Below are positions 1 to 6,720 of a stretch of 24,414 nt of DNA, in pieces. The DNA comes from UBA6164 sp964344895. GTDB taxonomy: Bacteria; Patescibacteriota; Gracilibacteria; BD1-5; UBA6164. Location: positions 1 to 24,414 of the forward strand of contig CAYFPB010000012.1 of NCBI GenBank assembly GCA_964344895.1. Reading direction: 5' to 3'. Positions within the stretch are counted from its first letter, which is position 1. Each line of letters begins with the position of its first letter. The notes beneath the pieces were generated by a model. That model ran no database searches. It saw only the letters and a program-made list of their open reading frames with translations, and was not told the origin of the DNA. The position numbers and the translations under genes are program-made.

Positions 1-1
1 C

Positions 2-343
2 TTAAAAGATTCAGAATATAAAATTCCAAAAAAGCAACTAGAAACAATTAGATCTATGATATGATATTCAAGAGTAAGTAAAACTAATGAAAAACCTATA
101 GATATAGAAACTAAAATAGAAAAAACACTATCTGACTTAAAAGTATGAGAAGTAGTAAATAGACATATACTTAGTAATACAGTAGATGCTGAAGTAACTG
201 AAATTGATACAAAGTTAATAAAATGTAAGTATATTTTATGAAATCAAGAGTTTGAAACATGTTTTTCTAAAGATACAGGTTATAGAGTAAATAGTAACTG
301 AAAAGAAATAGAACAATCATATATAACAATAAAAAATGACTAA
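2..343 (+). CDS. 3' end of an unrecognised protein (partial)
   Basis: The reading frame is open from the left edge of the window to a TAA and gives 113 C-terminal residues once UGA is read as Gly (four UGA codons). The segment is hydrophilic, with no membrane span or signal visible. It begins with a basic stretch (KIPKKQLETIRSM), continues with a region rich in charged residues, and ends in a beta-rich-looking part with two cysteines (IKCKYIL and FETCFSK). I do not recognise a family, and the upstream domain that might identify it lies outside the window. The stop codon lies inside the stem of the following terminator hairpin. Confidence 0.7.
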
Positions 344-367
344 AACAAAGTTTTAGTCATTTTTTTT
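335..367. terminator. bidirectional intrinsic terminator
   Basis: The 12-nt arms AATGACTAAAAC and GTTTTAGTCATT flank a 3-nt AAA loop, with a T-run on the right and an A-run on the left. It can end transcription of the partial gene on the + strand and of the convergent gene at 366-740. The TAA of the + gene (341-343) is part of the left arm. Confidence 0.85.
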
Positions 368-740
368 ATAAATCATCCAACATATCTAATACATCTTCTG
401 CATTATCTGCTTTTTCCTTAGCCTCTTCTTCTTTAATTTTTTTCTTAGAATTTTTCATTTGGTATTCTTGCCATTCAATTAAATGCTTTTCATTTAGGTT
501 TTTTATTTCATCTTGATATTTTTCTTCTAGTTTTTCAAGTTTTTGTCTTTCAGTATCTAAGATATTATATAATCTATCTATTTGTTCATCAGTCATAGAA
601 GGCATTATATCAAACCAATATTGTCTTTCATCATCTTCCATTGATTCTGTATTTAAGATAAGTCATACTAGCTCTTCATAATTAGCTTGTATTTCATCAG
701 TAATATTAAAAGTTTTTCAGTTGTGTTTTATTTCAGCCAT
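366..740 (-). CDS. conserved charged hypothetical protein (CPR-type)
   Basis: With UGA=Gly the start moves upstream to the ATG at 740 (MAEIKHNGKTF), giving 124 aa. A standard-code reading would begin at an internal Met. The N-terminal third looks helical (EIQANYEELVGLILN), followed by a motif-like segment, QYWFDIMPSMTDEQIDRL. The C-terminal half is a long Lys/Glu-rich probable coiled coil (about residues 65-112) with an acidic tail. Short proteins with this MTxEQ...ILExE pattern are, from memory, common and uncharacterised in CPR genomes; that is recollection, not a search result. No catalytic motif is visible. The gene is monocistronic, convergent with the partial gene and shares its terminator. 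Confidence 0.8.
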
Positions 741-810
741 ATTAAATTTTATTAATTAAATATTAGTATTTTTTATAATATATTATCATTATATCATTTT
801 TTATTAAAAT

Positions 811-838
811 TTGCAAAAAAAAATTAAAAATATATAAT
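811..838 (+). promoter_or_regulatory. probable promoter of the 866-3888 operon
   Basis: TTGCAA (811-816) and TATAAT (833-838) are separated by 16 nt, about 28 nt before the first ATG. The -35 resembles the TTTGCA boxes of other promoters in the window. The divergent gene at 740 starts about 70 nt upstream, so the intergenic gap serves both directions. Confidence 0.6.
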
Positions 839-865
839 AAAAAATATTATTAATCATTTTTTATT

Positions 866-1114
866 ATGAATTTATTTTATATTTGAGCATTTTCATTGGT
901 ATTAGCTTTTTTATGGTGAGTATTTGTTGTAGCAAAAATTCATGCTTATAAGTTTAAAGCCTTTTCAAAAAAAATACCAAAGCTAACAAATCTATTATTT
1001 ATTGCTTTATTATTATTATCATTATTATGATACTCATTAATATTAGTTGGAGAGTCAGATAATACTACAACAAAAGTAAATAAAACTAAAAAAGTAGATT
1101 ATATAGATTATTAA
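866..1114 (+). CDS. small two-TM membrane protein, unknown function
   Basis: 82 aa, first gene of a tight operon. There are two hydrophobic segments: residues about 3-23 (FYIGAFSLVLAFLWGVFVV) and about 44-62 (LLFIALLLLSLLGYSLILV), joined by a basic loop (KIHAYKFKAFSKKIPK). By the positive-inside rule the loop is probably cytoplasmic, with both termini outside. The tail is polar and Thr/Lys-rich. The UGA codons fall inside the membrane segments, where Gly is plausible. No family is recognised. The ATG is preceded by an A/T-only leader with no Shine-Dalgarno. The next gene (HIT) starts 14 nt downstream. Confidence 0.75.
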
Positions 1115-1128
1115 TTAATAAATAAATT

Positions 1129-1443
1129 ATGACAATTTTTACAAAAATTATAAATAAAGAAATACCAGCTGAAATAGTATATGAACAAGATGATATTATT
1201 GTTATAAAAGATATTAATCCACAAGCAAAAACACACTTATTAATTATTCCTAAAAAAGAAATTCCAACTATTAATCACTTGGAAGAATCTGATAGATGAA
1301 TAATAGCTGAAATGTTTTTTGTCGCTAAAAAAATAGCTTCAGACTTATGAATAAGTGAATGATATAAATTAAATTTTAATGTTTGAGAAAAAGGTGGGCA
1401 AGAAGTTATGCATATCCATCTACATCTATTATCTAATATTTAA
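1129..1443 (+). CDS. HIT-family nucleotide hydrolase (HINT/Hit-like)
   Basis: 104 aa, normal length for a single-domain histidine-triad protein. It opens with the typical FTKIINKEIPAEIVYE and shows the core HLLIIPKKEI. The triad motif is at residues 95-99 (HIHLH), preceded by the conserved NVGEKGGQEV in which the first Gly is UGA. Family members hydrolyse nucleoside phosphoramidates or related dinucleotides in the cytoplasm, using the central His of the triad as nucleophile; the substrate here is unknown. It sits in an operon between a small membrane protein (14 nt upstream) and a solute-binding protein (5 nt downstream). Confidence 0.95.
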
Positions 1444-1448
1444 TAATT

Positions 1449-2798
1449 ATGAATAAAAATAAACTAATATTTGCTATAATTTGAGCAATAGTACTTATTG
1501 TAATCATATTTCTTGCTTTAAATTTAAAACAATGAAGTAATCAAAATACTACTAAATCTTCTTCATTATGATCTTTTAATATTTGGATGATGTGATCTGA
1601 TAAGTCAAAAGCTAAAAAAGTAGTTGAATCATTTAAAAAATTGAATCCAGATTATAAGGACGCTAATATTCAAGTAGAAGCTTTTTCTAGTTATGAAGAT
1701 TATAACTATGCTTTAAGCTCAGCTATATTATCTGGAAAATGACCTGATGTGTTTGTATTAAATAATAATGAAAAAAATAGTATATTTTCTAATCAGGTTT
1801 TAGGGATAAATCCTGATCTAATAAACCCAAATGATTTTAGAAAAAAATATAAGTGAGTTTTTGCTGATGATTTAATTTTATCAACTTGAGAAGCAAATGA
1901 AAAGATAGAATTTTTAGCAGGAGTACCTGTATGATATGAATCTTTAGGAATATTTTTTAATAGAAGATACTTAAAAGCTACAGATATAGAATCAATATCT
2001 TCTTTAAATAATAAAATATCTGATATAAAGGATAGAAAGCCAAATATTGTTCCAATAGCTATTGGAAATTGATCAACTGTACCTTTTGTATCTGATATAG
2101 TTACTCAATTTTTTATGCTTGAGGACTGAGTTTCTTGATTAAAAGATATAGCTTGAAATAAATTAAAACAATGATTAACTTCTTATTTACTTTATTGAGA
2201 TACTAAGTGATATAATCAGTTTGATTCTAAATTTGTAGAATTAACAAATCTGTGACAAAATTCTATTGATTTGTTTAGTAGGTGAGAGACTTTTATGGTT
2301 GTATGATATCCTAGAATGATAGAAGAGATAGATAGTAAATGATTTAGTAAAAGTTTTTTATTAGCATCTGCTTTTCCACATTATTTTTCTGGTGCTGGTA
2401 AAACATTGGTTAATTATGATTATTTTGTAATTAATAAAGATACTAGACAACAAAAGATGGCTGAAGACTTTTTGCTATATTTATCAAGTAATATTTGAGC
2501 TCAAAACTATTTAGAATCATTTGCTTATTATCTTCCTGCTTTATTATCATTGGAGTCAGATATGTTAGATTCTAAAATACATCCAAACTATTATGTATCT
2601 TTAAAAGATTTTTATTCTACTGAACATGAGCTTTCAAGTTTTAATAAGGGGATAAGAGAGTTGTATGATAGAAATATTATTCAGATACTTGATAATTCTG
2701 CAAACTACCAAAGCTCTTTTGAGAAGTTTAGAAGCAGTATTTTATGTAAAGAAATAAAGATATCTACTTTAGAAAATTTATCTGTAAATTGTGATTAA
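1449..2798 (+). CDS. membrane-anchored extracellular solute-binding protein (ABC type)
   Basis: 449 aa. An N-terminal hydrophobic segment (residues about 6-24, IFAIIGAIVLIVIIFLALN) has no lipobox cysteine after it, so it probably acts as an uncleaved anchor. A Ser/Thr/Asn-rich linker leads into a family 1 (sugar-type) solute-binding fold: FNIWMMGSDKSKAKKVVESF, the hinge-like LSGKGPDVFVLNN, then GVPVGYESLGIFFNRRYL and a late GETFMVVGYPRMI. This order is typical of maltose/sugar-binding proteins. It would capture a ligand outside the cell for an ABC importer, yet no permease or ATPase gene is in the window. It overlaps the next gene by 8 nt. The ligand cannot be inferred. Confidence 0.85.
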
Positions 2799-3888
2799 TA
2801 AAGATTGATTTTGTTATATACATATTCCATTTTGTACTAGTAAATGTAAGTATTGTAGATTTGCTTCTGTTTGAAAAATTGATGAATTAAAAATTGATTT
2901 ATATATAACACATTTATTAAAAGAAATAAAAAATAATAAAATAGACTTTAAAGAACTAAAGTCTATTTATTTTGGTTGATGAACTCCTTGAGTTTTAAGG
3001 ATTAAGCATTTAGAAAATATAATTAATACTTTAAAACAAAATTTTTGTTTTGATGATAATATAGAAATAACTATAGAGGCTACTCCTATAACAGTAACAA
3101 AACAAAATCTAGAATGATGGAAAAAAATATGAATAAATAGGCTTAGTATTTGAGTTCAAAGTTTAAATGATAAAGCTTTAATTGAAATATGAAGGTGAGA
3201 GAAGTGAGATATAATAAAAACTCTAAATTTATTAACCCCTCCCAGCCTCCCCTTGTCAGGGGAGGAGCTAAATATTTCTATAGATTTTATCATTTGACTA
3301 CCTTATGTAAAAGCTTGATGAGTAAAAAAAGATATAGAATATGTTTTAAATAATTATAGCTTTATAAAACATATATCTGTTTATATGCTTGAAGAATATT
3401 ATTACCCAGATAACTGGAAAGATATATCATTAAATCCTGATGAATATTTAGTTGAATATGAAGAAATAGTAGAGTTTTTGAAGAAAGAATGATTTAATAG
3501 GTATGAAATATCAAATTTTTCAAAAAAGTGATATGAATGTAAACATAATAAAGCTTATTGGAATCATTCAGAAATGCTAGCTTATTGATTAGGGGCTCAT
3601 GGTTTTATAAATGGTGAAAGGTATAGTAATAGTGAAAGATTCATTGATTATTATAGTAAAGAGTGAAAAATAGTAGAAAAACTTGATAGTGAAGATATGT
3701 TTTTAGAAAAAATAATGTTTAATTTAAGAACTAATTGATTAGATAAATCCCAAATAGAAAAATTGGATAATGAAAAAATAAAATATTTTATTAATGATTG
3801 ATATTTAGAAAAAAATAAAGAAAATATTTGTTTAACAAATAAAGGAGTACTAGTTTTAGATTATATATTAAAAGAAATAATAAAATAA
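2791..3888 (+). CDS. hemW: HemW-like radical SAM protein with in-frame palindromic insert
   Basis: 365 aa from a GTG that overlaps the preceding gene by 8 nt; there is no ATG before the iron-sulfur motif. Seen: YIHIPFCTSKCKYCRF with the radical SAM triad C15-C19-C22, the SAM-binding GGGTP, IEITIEATP, the INRLSIGVQSL motif, NISIDFIIGLP and a C-terminal winged-helix-like part. These define the HemN/HemW group; the presence of CxxxCxxC plus GVQSLND and the length of about 370 favour HemW, a heme chaperone, over true coproporphyrinogen dehydrogenase. Residues 149-159 (TPPSLPLSGEE) are encoded by a C/G-rich palindromic element inserted just before the NISID strand. Substrate function in a reduced genome is uncertain. 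Confidence 0.85.
3235..3267 (+). repeat. in-frame palindromic element, copy A (inside hemW)
   Basis: A C/G-rich block interrupts the AT-rich hemW coding sequence. It has a CCCCTCC half followed by an 8-bp hairpin, CCTCCCCT-TGTC-AGGGGAGG. It keeps the frame and codes for TPPSLPLSGEE. It differs from copy B (12124-12156) at only two of 33 positions. Confidence 0.85.
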
Positions 3889-3900
3889 AAAAATAATAAT

Positions 3901-3942
3901 TCATCCCCACTTCGTGGTACTTACTTTAATACTAAAGGAAGA
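3901..3942 (+). repeat. two-hairpin palindromic element, copy 1
   Basis: Layout is CATCC, then a small hairpin (CCAC-TTC-GTGG, 3907-3917), then a larger imperfect hairpin (CTTACTTTA-ATAC-TAAAGGAAG, 3920-3941). It starts 12 nt past the hemW stop. No T-run follows, so it is a weak terminator at best. The architecture matches the copies at 3974-4016 (inverted) and 20945-20990. Confidence 0.7.
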
Positions 3943-3966
3943 AAGTTGTTTATAGTTTTAACATGT

Positions 3967-3997
3967 AAAAAAGGCTCCCTTTAGAATTAAAGGGAGC
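3967..3997 (-). terminator. intrinsic terminator of hpf formed by the palindromic element
   Basis: On the minus strand the 10-bp stem at 3974-3997 is followed by one C and then a run of six T (plus-strand A 3967-3972). This makes a good rho-independent terminator about 20 nt past the hpf stop. Confidence 0.75.
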
Positions 3998-4016
3998 TGT
4001 CCGAAGGACTGAGGGA
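3974..4016 (-). repeat. two-hairpin palindromic element, copy 2 (inverted)
   Basis: Same architecture as copy 1 but on the other strand. Read on the minus strand it is TCCCTCA, a small hairpin GTCC-TTC-GGAC (3999-4009), then a perfect 10-bp stem GCTCCCTTTA/TAAAGGGAGC with a 4-nt loop (3974-3997). It abuts the TAA of the hpf-like gene. Copies 1 and 2 face each other across about 31 nt and fill the hemW/hpf convergent gap. Confidence 0.75.
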
Positions 4017-4325
4017 TTATTTTTCTTTACTTAAAGCTTCTTTGAAGTGTTCAAATAAGTGATTAATTAAATCATCTAGATTTTTGTAATCCTCTCTTTC
4101 GAATCTATAAGAATGTCCATCTAAATTTGCTTGAATTTTACCATCAAACAGACCTTTTTTATTTTTATCTACTGATAGTTCAATAGTTCCTTCAGCATCC
4201 TTTTTATCAAATTTATTTAAGTAGTGGTCTAATTTGTTTTCTAGATTTTCAGCTACTAATCTTTCAACAACTTCCTTAGATTCTATAAGTTCATTTCAAA
4301 CATGTAATTTTATTTGTATTTCCAT
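4017..4325 (-). CDS. hpf: HPF/RaiA-type ribosome hibernation factor (short form)
   Basis: 102 aa, the length of short HPF/YfiA proteins. It starts MEIQIKLHVGNELIESKEVVERL. The middle carries the typical beta-strand pattern (GTIELSVDKNKKGLFDGKI, ANLDGHSYRFEREDYKNL), and the end is the family helix, DDLINHLFEHFKEALSKEK. Members bind in the tRNA/mRNA channel of the 30S subunit and silence or dimerise ribosomes in starvation. Only one UGA codon is used. A TATAAT box at 4336-4341 on this strand lies only 10 nt before the ATG, so the transcript would be almost leaderless. It is convergent with hemW. The identification rests on pattern and length and is moderately sure. Confidence 0.75.
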
Positions 4326-4404
4326 AAATCTTGTTATTATATATTAATGTACTAGCTATTTTAATAAACATTTTTTTAAAATCAAGAAAAAAATAAAAAA
4401 TTTG

Positions 4405-4432
4405 TTGAAAAATAAAAATTATTATGTATAAA
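4405..4432 (+). promoter_or_regulatory. probable gatB promoter
   Basis: TTGAAA (4405-4410) and TATAAA (4427-4432) are spaced by 16 nt, 37 nt before the gatB ATG. The interval 4326-4469 holds this and the divergent hpf -10 box; nothing else is visible there. Confidence 0.5.
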
Positions 4433-4469
4433 TAGGTATATTAATTTTTAAAGATTAAAAAAATAGAAA

Positions 4470-5906
4470 ATGACTAAATATATTAAAACTATATGACTTG
4501 AGATACATGTAAGAGTAAAATCTGAAACAAAAATGTTTTGTGGATGTAAAAATGCAGTAGCTTTAGCACCAGAACCAAATATAAATACATGTCCTGTTTG
4601 TATGTGATTTCCTGGAATGTTACCAACTTTAAATAAAGAAGTTGTAAGACTATGACTTATTTGATGAATGATGATGTGATGTGATGTAAATAAAAATTCT
4701 AGATTTGATAGAAAGACATATTTTTATCCTGATAATCCAACAGCTTATCAAATTACACAATTGTATGAACCAATTGTATGAAAAGGTAGTGTAAAAGTAA
4801 TAGTAAATGAGCAGGTAAGAGAATTTGCTATACATCATATGCACTTAGAAAATGATGCAGGTAAACTTATACATGCATGATGAAAAACTCTTTGTGATTA
4901 CAATAGAGCTTGAAGCCCTTTAATGGAAATAGTAACTGATCCAGTTTTCCATGAAAAAGAAGAAGTAATGGAGTTTTTAAAAGAATTACAAAAATTAATG
5001 AGAGCAGCAGGAGTAAGTGATGCTGATATGGAAAAATGACAATTAAGATGTGATGTAAATTTATCTATAGCACCAGAATGAGCTACAGAGTTTTGAAATA
5101 GAACAGAAACAAAAAATGTTAACTCTTTTGCAGCTATTGGTAGAGTAATAGATCATGAATCAAGAAGACAATTAAAAATAATAGAATCTTGAGGAGTGGT
5201 AGATCAAGAAACAAGAGGTTGGGATGATGATGCTGGTACATCAAAAACACAAAGATCAAAAGAAGATGCAATGGATTATAGATATTTTCCAGAACCAGAT
5301 TTATTAGAGTTAGTTTTAGATGATGAGTTTATAGAAGAAGCTAGAGCAGCTTTACCAGAATTACCTATTGAAAAAAGATTAAAATATTTAAGTGAATATA
5401 AATTATCTTCAGACGATGCTAGGCTATTAACTGTAACAAGAGATTTAAGTGAGTATTTTGACAACTTAGTTGAGTTAACAAAAGATCCAAAAAAATCATG
5501 TAGTTATATTACTACTATATTACTAGCTATGATTAATGAATCTGAAGAAATAAATAGTGTATCTGAATTAAAATTTGATATTAAAGAATTAGCTAGAGTT
5601 ATAGAACTTGTAAATGGTGATGAATTATCTTCAACTAATTCTAAACAAGTAATAGAAGAGTTATTTAATAATGGTTGAGAGGCTGATATAATCGTTGATG
5701 AAAACAACTTAAGACAGAAAAATGATATGTGAGCTTTAGAGGCTATTGTTGATGAAGTAATAGCTAATTGTTCTAAACAAGTAGAAGATTATAAGGCTTG
5801 AAATACAAATATATTTTGATTCTTTGTATGACAGTGTATGAAGGCTTCAAAATGACAAGGTAATCCAAAAATATTTAATGAATTACTAAGAAAAAAACTA
5901 GATTAA
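4470..5906 (+). CDS. gatB: aspartyl/glutamyl-tRNA amidotransferase subunit B
   Basis: 478 aa, full length. GatB transamidates misacylated Glu-tRNA(Gln) and Asp-tRNA(Asn) as part of GatCAB. Seen: GLEIHVRVKSETKMFCGCKN near the N-terminus, CPVCMGFPGMLPTLN (with the zinc-type cysteines), KTYFYPDNPTAYQITQLY, HLENDAGKLIH, the hallmark DYNRAGSPLMEIVTDP, CDVNLSIAPEG, TETKNVNSF, ETRGWDDDAGTSKTQRSKE and DYRYFPEPDL. The C-terminal YqeY/tail domain follows and ends in RKKLD. gatA and gatC are not adjacent. The last codons lie in a 27-bp sequence that is repeated beyond the toxin-antitoxin pair downstream. Confidence 0.97.
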
Positions 5907-5915
5907 TTAAAAAAA
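5889..5915 (+). repeat. 27-bp direct repeat, left copy (gatB 3' end)
   Basis: A G, seven A, CTAGATTAATT and seven A, preceded by one A, are identical to 6610-6636. This copy contains the last gatB codons (Lys-Lys-Leu-Asp-stop). The bases just outside differ on both sides (A against T before, G against T after). Confidence 0.9.
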
Positions 5916-5947
5916 GCAAGAAAAATAACTTTTTTCTTGCTTTTTTT
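5909..5947 (+). terminator. intrinsic terminator after gatB
   Basis: A 17-nt arm with core AGCAAGAAAAA, a 4-nt TAAC loop and the exact complement ending in seven T. Its left A-run is shared with the 27-bp direct repeat, so the hairpin appears to be built at the cassette junction. Confidence 0.8.
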
Positions 5948-5949
5948 AT

Positions 5950-5996
5950 AAAATATAGTTATAATATAGTTATAATATATTTTTAAACTATATTTT
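5950..5996 (+). promoter_or_regulatory. toxin-antitoxin promoter/operator region
   Basis: Two perfect tandem copies of AATATAGTTAT (5952-5962, 5963-5973), each running into TATAAT-like text, are enclosed by an 11-nt inverted repeat, AAAATATAGTT (5950-5960) and AACTATATTTT (5986-5996), that ends at the antitoxin ATG. Repeats like this suit autoregulatory binding by a ribbon-helix-helix antitoxin. That role is inferred. Confidence 0.6.
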
Positions 5997-6284
5997 ATGA
6001 CTTCACAAGTAGTAGTAAATATTGATACTGAACTAAAAAAGAAAGCTATGTTTATGGCTAAAAAAGAAGGTCTTACAATGAAGGCTTTAATGAGTTTTTT
6101 GTTAAAATGATATGTTGAAAAAGACATAAGCTTATGAGCTAGATATAATAAAAAATGTCATAATGATATTGAAATAATTCCATGGTCAGATGATGAATTA
6201 GATTCTTTAAATAATGATATAGAATTAAAAGAACTAGAATGAAAATTTAATAAGTTAATTGCAGATAAATGAATATTATCATAA
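5997..6284 (+). CDS. RelB/DinJ-like antitoxin
   Basis: 95 aa. The N-terminus, TSQVVVNIDTELKKKAMFMA followed by KKEGLTMKALMSFLLKGYV, has the beta-helix-helix pattern of RelB/DinJ ribbon-helix-helix antitoxins (DNA-binding strand, then helices with GLTM...A...FL). The C-terminal half is acidic (PWSDDELDSLNNDIELKELEG), as expected for the flexible toxin-wrapping part. It would neutralise the downstream toxin and repress its own promoter through the repeats just upstream. Its end overlaps the next gene by 16 nt, which suggests translational coupling. Family assignment is from pattern only, without a search. Confidence 0.75.
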
Positions 6285-6607
6285 CTGATACTTTTGAAAA
6301 AGAATTTAAAAATATCTTTAAAAGTGAATCTTTACTATTAACATTTAGTAAAAAACTAAAAAAAGTAGAAAGAATAAAATTAAAGCATCCTTTAGAAAAA
6401 ATAAAATTTAATTTTTCTTGAATTTCAATTAGATGAATAATTTTTATATGAATAGGTGATAATCTTTTACCTATATTTATAGTAAAAAAATCTGATAAAA
6501 GATTTTGAAATAATTTAATCTTAAATAAAGAGGTTCAAATACTATGTAAAAATAAATTAAAAAAGTGTTTATTGGACTTTGAAAATGATAAATTCAAGCT
6601 ATTTTAA
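6269..6607 (+). CDS. RelE/ParE-like toxin (putative)
   Basis: 112 aa, starting inside the antitoxin gene (ATG at 6269). It is very Lys-rich, with the order helix (DTFEKEFKNIF), helix (LLLTFSKKLKKVERIKLKHP), then beta strands: FNFSGISIRGIIFIGI, LPIFIVKKSDKRFGNNL. This order, with basic residues on the last strands (KKSDKR), fits small RelE-fold ribonuclease toxins. I cannot name catalytic residues with certainty. Size, overlap with a RelB-like gene and operator-like repeats support a type II toxin-antitoxin pair. An alternative is another small basic protein with no toxic role. Confidence 0.65.
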
Positions 6608-6609
6608 AT

Positions 6610-6636
6610 AGAAAAAAACTAGATTAATTAAAAAAA
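6610..6636 (+). repeat. 27-bp direct repeat, right copy
   Basis: Identical to 5889-5915 but non-coding here, starting 2 nt past the toxin stop. It forms the left arm and loop of the terminator that follows. Confidence 0.9.
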
Positions 6637-6647
6637 TCTAGTTTTTT
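6612..6647 (+). terminator. intrinsic terminator after the toxin gene (probably the original gatB terminator)
   Basis: Arms AAAAAACTAGAT and ATCTAGTTTTTT with an AT-rich loop. The left arm is the sequence that encodes the end of gatB in the other repeat copy, so before insertion this hairpin would have included the gatB stop codon. Confidence 0.75.
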
Positions 6648-6658
6648 GTGTCTATTTT

Positions 6659-6687
6659 TTGCATGAGATTCAAAAATATGTTAAAAT
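6659..6687 (+). promoter_or_regulatory. probable promoter of the 6721 membrane-protein gene
   Basis: TTGCAT (6659-6664), 17-nt spacer, TAAAAT (6682-6687), 33 nt before the ATG. Confidence 0.55.
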
Positions 6688-6720
6688 AGTTTTAGTTAAT
6701 TAATTTAAAAACAAAAAATC

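Noticed and set aside
2791..3888. True anaerobic coproporphyrinogen III dehydrogenase (HemN)
   Set aside because: Length and motif set fit the HemW branch better, and no other heme gene is in the window.
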